From assembly GCA_021199235.1 (NCBI GenBank), contig JAJQIL010000030.1, positions 35,296-99,295 on the forward strand: DNA of 64,000 nucleotides, written 5' to 3'. Origin of the DNA: Lachnospiraceae bacterium (GTDB lineage: Bacteria; Bacillota; Clostridia; Lachnospirales; Lachnospiraceae). Both the position numbers and the translations under genes were made by a program. The notes under the pieces were generated by a model. It saw nothing but the letters and a program-made list of their open reading frames with translations, was not told the origin of the DNA and made no database searches. How positions within the stretch are numbered: the first letter of the stretch is position 1; each line of letters opens with the position of its first letter. Of the stretch, positions 49,630 through 56,860 are shown piece after piece.

Positions 49630-50489
49630 TGGACGCAAATGCAAAAGCAGCGCGCAAGAAAAAAGTAACGAACGTGATCCTCTGGGTCGTGCTTCTGCTC
49701 CTTTTTATCGCATTTATCTTTCCGTTCCTGCTGGTTTTGATCAACGTATTTAAGACAAAGGCGGATATCACCATGTCGCCGCTCGCTTTGATCGGTTCGC
49801 ATGGCTTTACGCTGGAGAACTTCCCGAACGCCATGAAGAAGATGAACTTCTGGGTAGCGTTCAGGAACTCGCTGATCATTACCTGCAGCGCAACGGTTCT
49901 GACTATCCTGTGCTCCGCGATGGCGGCGTTTGTCATCGTCCGGAACAAGTGGAAAGCATGCAGCCTGCTGTTTACCGGCATGGTCGCTTCCATGGTCATC
50001 CCGTTCCAGGTGCTGATGATCCCGCTCGTATCTCTCTACGGCGGTATCTTCGGAGTCCTGAACAGCCGTGTCACATTGATACTGATGCACACCGGCTTCT
50101 CCGTATCCATGGCGACCTTTATGTTCCACGGCGCAATTCACACGAACATTCCGCTGGAACTGGAAGAGGCGGCGCTGATGGATGGCTGCACAAGATGGCA
50201 GACATTCTGGAAAATCGTATTTCCGCTGCTGAAACCGACGGTCGCAACCGTAGCGATCATTGACGCGATGGCATTCTGGAATGACTACCTGCTTCCGAGC
50301 CTGGTGCTTGGCCGCAAGGAGCTGTATACCATACCGATCGCAACCCAGGTATTCTACGGAACCTATTCCACGGATATGGGCATGGTGATGGCGGCTCTGC
50401 TGCTGGCAATGCTGCCGATCCTGATCTTATATCTGTTCCTTCAGCGCTACATCGTCGAGGGTGTTACATCCGGTGCAGTGAAAGGCTGA
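49629..50489 (+). CDS. Carbohydrate ABC transporter permease
   Basis: LEEAALMDGCTRWQTFWKIVFPLLKPTVAT EAA motif. Confidence 0.93.
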   Translation: MDANAKAARKKKVTNVILWVVLLLLFIAFIFPFLLVLINVFKTKADITMSPLALIGSHGFTLENFPNAMKKMNFWVAFRNSLIITCSATVLTILCSAMAAFVIVRNKWKACSLLFTGMVASMVIPFQVLMIPLVSLYGGIFGVLNSRVTLILMHTGFSVSMATFMFHGAIHTNIPLELEEAALMDGCTRWQTFWKIVFPLLKPTVATVAIIDAMAFWNDYLLPSLVLGRKELYTIPIATQVFYGTYSTDMGMVMAALLLAMLPILILYLFLQRYIVEGVTSGAVKG

Positions 50490-50506
50490 TAAATGACTGC
50501 AACATG

Positions 50507-50551
50507 TGGCGCGGTGGGATCATTCATACGTCCCCACTGCGCCATTTTTAT
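50507..50551 (+). terminator. Terminator-like hairpin between permease and GH32
   Basis: TGGCGCgGTGGG...CCCACtGCGCCATTTTT. Confidence 0.75.
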
Positions 50552-50574
50552 AATAAAATTGATGGAGATCGTTT

Positions 50575-52317
50575 ATGACTTATTCGACAGACCTGCGTGT
50601 TCCGTATCTGGGGCTTCCGGTAAAGACGGGACAGAAGAGAACAACTCTTGAAATTTTTGCGGATAATGAAAAAATACTGGAACTGGAGATCGCGGATCTG
50701 CAGGGAGATTTCTGTGACTATTACTGCTGGCTGCGGCTTCCGGAATGTATCGGGAAGACGCTCACGCTGAAAGGGAAGCTGTCAGATGCCTTTTTTGCGC
50801 TGGTACAGCAGACGGAGCACTATGATTATGAGCCGATTACCCGTCCGCTGCTGCATTTCACTGCCGAGAGAGGCTGGCTGAATGACCCGAATGGCATGGT
50901 TTATCAGGATGGCGTGTACCACCTTTATTTTCAGTACAATCCGGCGGATTCCGAATGGGGAAATATGTCCTGGGGACACGCCGAAAGCACAGACCTGTTG
51001 CATTTTCGGCAGGCAGATACGGTCCTGCTGCCGGACGAAAACGGACCGGCTTTTTCAGGAAGCGGTCTTGTGAATGAGCGGGGGCTTCTGGGGCTGCCCA
51101 AAGACGCGCTGGTTTTCTATTATACAGCTGCGGGCGGCCTGAATCCCTGGAGTCGAAATGTATCTTCTGGTACCGCCTCGGCTGTGAAGAATGCGGCGGC
51201 AGAAGGAGCTACATCGCAGACGGTGGAAGATGCGGCGGCAGAAGCAGCTATATCGCAGACTGTGGAAAATGCGGTAGAATCGACGTTTACACAGCGGATT
51301 GCGGTAAGTACGGACGGCGGACAGACACTGAATAAGCTGCCAAAGGAGGCTGTGGGCGTCATCGCTCCGGAATCGAGAGATCCGCAGGTGTTCTGGCATG
51401 AGGCCTCCGGCGCGTACGTGATGGCGCTCTGGATCGAGGGCGAGGAGATGGCTGTTTTGCGCTCGGACGACCTGCAGAATTGGGAGATGACGGATCGATT
51501 CACGCTGCCGGGAGCCTTTGAGTGTCCGAACCTGTTCTGCCTGCCGGTGCCGGAGGAAGACGATGCGACATCTTCTGACAGAGATCTGCCGGTAAAGCCG
51601 TCGGAGGCGTACGGGATGCAGTGGATCCTGCTCGCGGCGGACGGTTCTTATTATTTCGGGGATTTTGACGGGTATCGGTTTGTCTCGGATGGAGTGCGGC
51701 GGAAAGTGTATCTGAATGAGCTGCCTTATGCCGCACAGATTTATAACGGAATATCGGATCGTAAGGTGTTGGTCCCCTGGCTGCGTACGAGGAACGAAGG
51801 AAGGCTTTATACGGGATCAATGGGGCTGCCGCGGGAACTGGGGCTGCTTCGAAAAAATGGAGAACTGCTTCTTGAGATGCTTCCGGTGCGGGAATACGAG
51901 AAAGCAAAAAAGAAGCTGGCATCCTTCGCGATGATCCACGAAAAAACATTTTTGACAGCGCCGGAGGGAAAGTTCCCATTTGAAGCAAAGTCAGACCGGA
52001 TTTCGTTTGAAATAACAGAAGAGGCCGTGACGGAGCTCGTGCTGATGCCTGGAAAAGAGGGAAAGCTGCGGATAGATTTCTTCGGGCAGACTCTGACGGT
52101 GGAGGAGGATAGACTGTGCCTGAGCGGCGCCGAAGAACAGACGGTATTGCCGGAAGTATTTGCGGAACTGCACCTCCTGATCGACCGGCAGATTATTGAG
52201 GTTTATGGAAATGAGGGTACGCTGACTGCTTACTATGAGACCGGCTCGGATACCCTGACAGGGAAGATTGCCATAAGCGGATTTTCCGGGACTCTGGATG
52301 TGTATCAATGGAAATAA
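50575..52317 (+). CDS. GH32 beta-fructosidase (sucrose/fructan hydrolase)
   Basis: FTAERGWLNDPNGMVYQDGVYHLYFQYNP, ESRDPQVFW, FECPNLF. Confidence 0.93.
   Translation: MTYSTDLRVPYLGLPVKTGQKRTTLEIFADNEKILELEIADLQGDFCDYYCWLRLPECIGKTLTLKGKLSDAFFALVQQTEHYDYEPITRPLLHFTAERGWLNDPNGMVYQDGVYHLYFQYNPADSEWGNMSWGHAESTDLLHFRQADTVLLPDENGPAFSGSGLVNERGLLGLPKDALVFYYTAAGGLNPWSRNVSSGTASAVKNAAAEGATSQTVEDAAAEAAISQTVENAVESTFTQRIAVSTDGGQTLNKLPKEAVGVIAPESRDPQVFWHEASGAYVMALWIEGEEMAVLRSDDLQNWEMTDRFTLPGAFECPNLFCLPVPEEDDATSSDRDLPVKPSEAYGMQWILLAADGSYYFGDFDGYRFVSDGVRRKVYLNELPYAAQIYNGISDRKVLVPWLRTRNEGRLYTGSMGLPRELGLLRKNGELLLEMLPVREYEKAKKKLASFAMIHEKTFLTAPEGKFPFEAKSDRISFEITEEAVTELVLMPGKEGKLRIDFFGQTLTVEEDRLCLSGAEEQTVLPEVFAELHLLIDRQIIEVYGNEGTLTAYYETGSDTLTGKIAISGFSGTLDVYQWK
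51193..51270 (+). repeat. 39-bp in-frame tandem duplication inside GH32 catalytic domain
   Basis: AAAEGATSQTVED / AAAEAAISQTVEN. Confidence 0.85.
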
Positions 52318-52417
52318 CAGTGCCTTTAAGCGGTAACCCGTAACTGTGAAGGTGCTGAACAGTTGCAATGCGAGGTAATAAGCACGAAGAATGTAATGGT
52401 ACTTAGGGAGAAAGGCA

Positions 52418-54463
52418 ATGAAAAATGGAGAAAATAAAACGAAAGCTGCAGAAGTCGCGACAAGGACGAGGACAATAACGGAAAGGACGCCTGGAACGCC
52501 CTCCAGATCTTCGGCCGGAAACGCGAAAATGACGAGAACCTTGCCGAGATCACGAAAAAGAGCAGGGACTTCAGTGAGGACGCAGAATCGGGCAAATATA
52601 AAGGAGACAGAAAAACCATCAAAAGAATTTGATTCAGATGTTCTTTTTGAGCAGCGTCTTGCCAGACACATGGATGAATTAAAGTGGCTGTACATGGAGC
52701 TGTACAGCAACGGTTCCATGTTCGCAGAACTGTGTGAGCAGATGCACCGTTTTTACGAGGAGCGAAGAACACCGCTGAAAAAGCTGGATGAGAAGCGTGA
52801 GAGCGATCCGAACTGGTATCGGCAGAATGATATGCTGGGCATGATGTTTTATATCGACAATTTTGCGGGCGATATGCAGGGAGTAGAGAAAAAGCTGGAC
52901 TATATCGAGAACTGCGGAGTGAATTATATTCACCTGATGCCGTTTCTGGATACGCCGAAGGGACGCAGCGACGGCGGGTACGCGGTGTCGGATTTCCGGA
53001 AGGTGCAGGAGAAGCTGGGGACGATGGAAGATCTGGATGCGCTGACGGACGACTGCCACAGGCGGGGCATCAATATCTGCATGGATTTTGTCATGAACCA
53101 CACTTCGGAGGATCATGAATGGGCAAAGCGAGCACGTGCGGGCGAAGGAGAGTACATGAGCCGGTACTTTTTCTTTGACAATGCCGCGATCCCTTCGCTT
53201 TTTGAAAAGACGGTACCGCAGGTCTTTCCGACGACCGCCCCGGGGAATTTCACCTGGCTCCCCGACATCGGACACTATGTGATGACGACCTTTTATCCGT
53301 ACCAGTGGGATTTGAATTATCGGAATCCTCGGGTGTTCAATGAGATGATGTACAATTTCCTGTATCTGGCCAATCAGGGTATCGATATCATCCGCATTGA
53401 CGCCGTGCCTTATATATGGAAAGAGCTGGGGACTAACTGCCGGAATCTCCGTCAGGTACATACGATCGTGCGCATGATGCGCATGATCTCCGAGATCGTC
53501 TGCCCGGGCGTGCTGCTTCTGGGCGAGGTGGTGATGGAACCGGAAAAGGTGGTGCCTTACTTTGGCACCGTGGAAAAGCCGGAATGCCATATGCTCTACA
53601 ACGTGACGACGATGGCGACCACCTGGCATACAGTGGCGACGCGGGATGTGAGCCTTTTGAAAAAGCAGCTGGATATTGTGAGCTCGCTTCCGAAAGACTA
53701 TACCTTTTTGAATTATCTGCGCTGCCACGACGATATCGGCTGGGGACTGGACTACGGCTTCCTTGCGCAGCAGGGCTTTGACGAGCGTACCCATAAGCAG
53801 TATTTGAACGACTATTTTGAGGGAAAGACCGGCGCGAGCAACAGCCGCGGCGAGCTGTACAACGCTGACCCCGTGACGGGTGATGCGCGTTTTTGCGGGA
53901 CGACCGCTTCCATGTGCGGCATCGAAAAAGCCGGATTCGAGCAGGATGAGGCGGCGATGGAGAAAGCAATCCAGCTGGATATCATGCTCCATGCCTATAT
54001 GTTCATGCAGTCGGGAATTCCCGTCCTGTACGGTGGCGATGAGATTGGACAGGTGAACGACTATTCCTACAAAGAAGATCCGGAAAAAGCGCCGGACTCC
54101 CGCTACATCCACCGCGGCATGATGCGCTGGGATCTGGCGGAGCGGATCAGCGATCCGGATTCTGTAGAGGGAAAAGTGTTCCGCCGGCTGAAAGAGCTGG
54201 AAGATATCCGAAAGAAAGAGAAAGTATTTGTATCCAATGCGGATACCTGGACGGTGGAGACATGGGAAAACAGTGTTCTCTGCATCGGCAGATATTATGA
54301 CGGCGACAAGCTGCTGGGACTCTTTAATTTCAGCGAGTACGACAAGACCGCCTGGATCAACGAGACAGACGGACTGTACCGGGATCTGCTGAGCGGGCGT
54401 GCCATGAAAGCCGCGGGAGTCGATATTCCGGCGTATGGGTTTTTCTATCTGAAGAAAATTTAA
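52418..54463 (+). CDS. GH13 alpha-amylase family (amylosucrase-like)
   Basis: HMDELKWLYMELYSN, GVNYIHLMPFL, DFVMNHTSEDHEWA, GIDIIRIDAVPYIWK, LLGEVV, CHDDIGWG. N-terminal about 70 aa doubtful. Confidence 0.85.
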   Translation: MKNGENKTKAAEVATRTRTITERTPGTPSRSSAGNAKMTRTLPRSRKRAGTSVRTQNRANIKETEKPSKEFDSDVLFEQRLARHMDELKWLYMELYSNGSMFAELCEQMHRFYEERRTPLKKLDEKRESDPNWYRQNDMLGMMFYIDNFAGDMQGVEKKLDYIENCGVNYIHLMPFLDTPKGRSDGGYAVSDFRKVQEKLGTMEDLDALTDDCHRRGINICMDFVMNHTSEDHEWAKRARAGEGEYMSRYFFFDNAAIPSLFEKTVPQVFPTTAPGNFTWLPDIGHYVMTTFYPYQWDLNYRNPRVFNEMMYNFLYLANQGIDIIRIDAVPYIWKELGTNCRNLRQVHTIVRMMRMISEIVCPGVLLLGEVVMEPEKVVPYFGTVEKPECHMLYNVTTMATTWHTVATRDVSLLKKQLDIVSSLPKDYTFLNYLRCHDDIGWGLDYGFLAQQGFDERTHKQYLNDYFEGKTGASNSRGELYNADPVTGDARFCGTTASMCGIEKAGFEQDEAAMEKAIQLDIMLHAYMFMQSGIPVLYGGDEIGQVNDYSYKEDPEKAPDSRYIHRGMMRWDLAERISDPDSVEGKVFRRLKELEDIRKKEKVFVSNADTWTVETWENSVLCIGRYYDGDKLLGLFNFSEYDKTAWINETDGLYRDLLSGRAMKAAGVDIPAYGFFYLKKI

Positions 54464-54484
54464 ATAACAGTTCAGAGCTGTATC
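54434..54484 (+). repeat. Direct repeat, copy 1: 3' end of the GH13 gene
   Basis: 51 bp, 49/51 identical to 56761-56811. Confidence 0.92.
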
Positions 54485-54541
54485 TCAGGCGACTCGCTGT
54501 CCTGAATATCTAAGCGATGTCTTTCTTTGAATCTGCTGAAA

Positions 54542-54578
54542 CGAAAAGCCCCGGAGGTGTGATGCCTCCGGGGCTTTT
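54542..54578. terminator. Terminator after GH13
   Basis: AAAAGCCCCGGAGGtgtgatgCCTCCGGGGCTTTT. Confidence 0.92.
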
Positions 54579-54580
54579 GT

Positions 54581-54628
54581 ATCGATTAATATTGGCATAA
54601 CAGGCCCTCCTGGAAATTATTTTCGTAC
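54581..54628 (-). pseudogene. Remnant of GH36 gene start (RBS, ATG and about 6 codons)
   Basis: 44/48 identical to 59240-59287, the 5' end of the intact GH36 gene; minus strand AGGAGGgcctgttATGCCAATATTAATCGAT. Confidence 0.85.
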
Positions 54629-54790
54629 TGAGAAGATTCATATCAAATAAAACGCAATGGATATAACTGATTATAATAGAATATTTTGACGGAAAATTTG
54701 GATAATATAATGAAACGAAAAAAATATTTGCGTTTTATCCCAAAAAGTATATAATAAAAGTGCCTCGATGAAAGGAAGGGTGAAGATACC

Positions 54791-56074
54791 ATGAAACTGA
54801 TTCGTGTAAAAATTGAAGGCTTTCGCAATATTGAAGAAGACGAAATTATTCTGGGGAATGAGATTACCTCTCTTGTTTCAGAAAACAGTTATGGGAAATC
54901 TAATTTAATGGAAGGCATTGATTTTGCTGTTTCTTTTATTTCTGCAACTCCAGCTGAGAAGTCCTATATGATGGGTTGGAAGCGAGGAATCCCGCTTAAT
55001 AAAAAAACAGAGAATCATGATTTTAAAGCAAATTTTATTTTTGAGACAGAGTTTCAGGATGAATCATATGAAATCAATTATGGTTTCTCTTTTACCTGGA
55101 TTAAAAATGATGGCGGGAAAAAAATCCAGAATGAGTGGTTAAATGCGCGCAGACTGGGAATTGCCAGAAAGTATATTAAATTGATCAGCCGCGATGAACG
55201 GGCATTATTTAAGTCTTCTCCGACAGGCCGATGCAGCAGTGTCGTAAGGATAGCCGATGAGGAACTGATTCTTAATAAGCTGCTCAATTTCGATGATTTA
55301 TATTATATGCCGATTATTGAAGAATTGAATCATATCAGTGTATATGTAGAACGTCATCTTGACGCTTCTTTTTCTTATACGAAAAATCCTCTGGTAATGA
55401 AAAACAGCGACCAGTCGATTTTACTGGATTTTACTGATATACCGAGGGTGATTTATCAGCTTAAGAAAAAGCATAATGATAAGTATGAAGTCCTTAAGGA
55501 CGCATTCATGCAGTTATTCCCGAATATTACAAATATTACGGTACAGGAGTTTGATATAAGTCGGAATCACGGCATAAAAATTGACATTGATGCTCCATAT
55601 ACCATTTCGGATAAGGTATACTCTATATTCGTACAGGATAAGAATCTTAACCAGCCGTTGGATTTTAGCGGTATGTCTGATGGGGCGAAAAGAGTTTTTC
55701 TGATGCTGACATTTGCTGTTGTAGCAAATATTGAGAAGATGACATTGATTGCGTTCGAAGAGCCGGAGAATTCTATTCATCCATCCTTGCTGCAGGGATA
55801 TCTGCGAGTACTGACGCAGCTTGCCGGTGACTGTAAGATCATCGTTGCAAGTCATTCGCCCTATATTATTGAATATGTGTCCACAGAGGATATTTATATT
55901 GGCAAGCCAAATCCGTATGGACTTGCGGATTTCTCCAAAATAGACGCAAAGAAAGTGAATCGATTAGAACGTGATGCCATGAACGACAGTGTATCTGTAG
56001 GCAGCTATATTTTTGAATTGCTTTCTGGCGGAGAAGATGAGCTTGATATTCTAAACACATATCTGGAGAAATAA
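54791..56074 (+). CDS. AAA (RloA/OLD-like) ATPase of a two-gene defence-like module
   Basis: LIRVKIEGFRNIEEDEIILGNEITSLVSENSYGKSNLMEGIDF divergent Walker A; FSGMSDGAKRVFLMLTFAVV signature; LIAFEEPENSIHPSLLQGYLRVL Walker B; ASHSPYII. Confidence 0.85.
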   Translation: MKLIRVKIEGFRNIEEDEIILGNEITSLVSENSYGKSNLMEGIDFAVSFISATPAEKSYMMGWKRGIPLNKKTENHDFKANFIFETEFQDESYEINYGFSFTWIKNDGGKKIQNEWLNARRLGIARKYIKLISRDERALFKSSPTGRCSSVVRIADEELILNKLLNFDDLYYMPIIEELNHISVYVERHLDASFSYTKNPLVMKNSDQSILLDFTDIPRVIYQLKKKHNDKYEVLKDAFMQLFPNITNITVQEFDISRNHGIKIDIDAPYTISDKVYSIFVQDKNLNQPLDFSGMSDGAKRVFLMLTFAVVANIEKMTLIAFEEPENSIHPSLLQGYLRVLTQLAGDCKIIVASHSPYIIEYVSTEDIYIGKPNPYGLADFSKIDAKKVNRLERDAMNDSVSVGSYIFELLSGGEDELDILNTYLEK

Positions 56075-56078
56075 AAGT

Positions 56079-56717
56079 ATGGCAAAAAAGAATAACGGCA
56101 GTGCCGATAAAAAAACAATTCTCGTAATATTTATTGAGGGAGACACTGAGGTGGATTTTTATAATAAGATGGTTGCATCTATTAGAGAAAAGGTGGGGCA
56201 GCCTTCCTGTACCGTAAAAATTAAAAATGTAAAAGGTGTCGGAAATTACCAAAACAGAGCGTGCCGGATTTTTGAAAATGGCATCAAAAAGAAGTATCCA
56301 GGCTATCGGTATGTAGTTGCCCTTTGTTATGACACGGATGTGTTTCTATACAGCAGGAAACCACCGGTGGACTGGGATGCTGTTACGAAAGCGTTGAAAG
56401 AAAAAGGAGCGGATCAGGTGAATCTTGTACGTGCCGAAAAATCTATTGAAGACTGGTTTTTGTTCGACATGGATGGGCTGAGAAGATTTTTGAAAATTTC
56501 ACTGAAGACGAAGCTCCCGGCCTATAAAGGACAAAAAGGGCTGGAGCAGCTGTTTTTAAAAGCAAACAAGACCTACATTAAAGGTGTCCAGTGTAAAGGA
56601 CTGGTTGATGCATTGGATATGGAAAAAATTTTCCCGCATATCTGTAGGGAAATACGAACCATCTGTAATACGATGGGAGTAAATTGCAGTACAGATAATG
56701 AACGCTGCAATGGCTGA
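56079..56717 (+). CDS. TOPRIM/RloB-like nuclease-candidate partner protein
   Basis: TILVIFIEGDTEVDFYNKM (EGxTE TOPRIM-like), VVALCYDTDVF (DxD); 4 bp downstream of the ATPase gene. Confidence 0.7.
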   Translation: MAKKNNGSADKKTILVIFIEGDTEVDFYNKMVASIREKVGQPSCTVKIKNVKGVGNYQNRACRIFENGIKKKYPGYRYVVALCYDTDVFLYSRKPPVDWDAVTKALKEKGADQVNLVRAEKSIEDWFLFDMDGLRRFLKISLKTKLPAYKGQKGLEQLFLKANKTYIKGVQCKGLVDALDMEKIFPHICREIRTICNTMGVNCSTDNERCNG

Positions 56718-56760
56718 TGCTGGCGAAAAATTGTCGGAAATCAGAGAAAATGAAGCGCTG

Positions 56761-56811
56761 TATGGGTTTTTCTATCTGAAAAAAATTTAAATAACAATTC
56801 AGAGCTGTATC
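56761..56811 (+). repeat. Direct repeat, copy 2: detached 3' end of the GH13 gene
   Basis: tatgggtttttctatctgaaaaaaatttaaataacaattcagagctgtatc; encodes YGFFYLKKI* like copy 1. Confidence 0.92.
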
Positions 56812-56819
56812 GAAACAAA

Positions 56820-56850
56820 CAACCCCGAAGGTGTGATGCCTCCGGGGTTT
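56820..56850. terminator. Second copy of GH13 terminator, before GH36
   Basis: AACCCCGAAGGtgtgatgCCTCCGGGGTTT. Confidence 0.88.
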
Positions 56851-56860
56851 GATTTGTTTT

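Noticed and set aside
52679-54112. 477-aa minus-strand ORF opposite the GH13 gene
   Set aside because: Fully antisense to a strongly conserved GH13 coding sequence; His/Arg-rich shadow translation with no recognisable motif.
54458-56850. Interpretation of the ATPase/TOPRIM module as an IS or transposon
   Set aside because: No transposase, no terminal inverted repeats seen; the boundary repeats are a host gene end rather than short target-site duplications.
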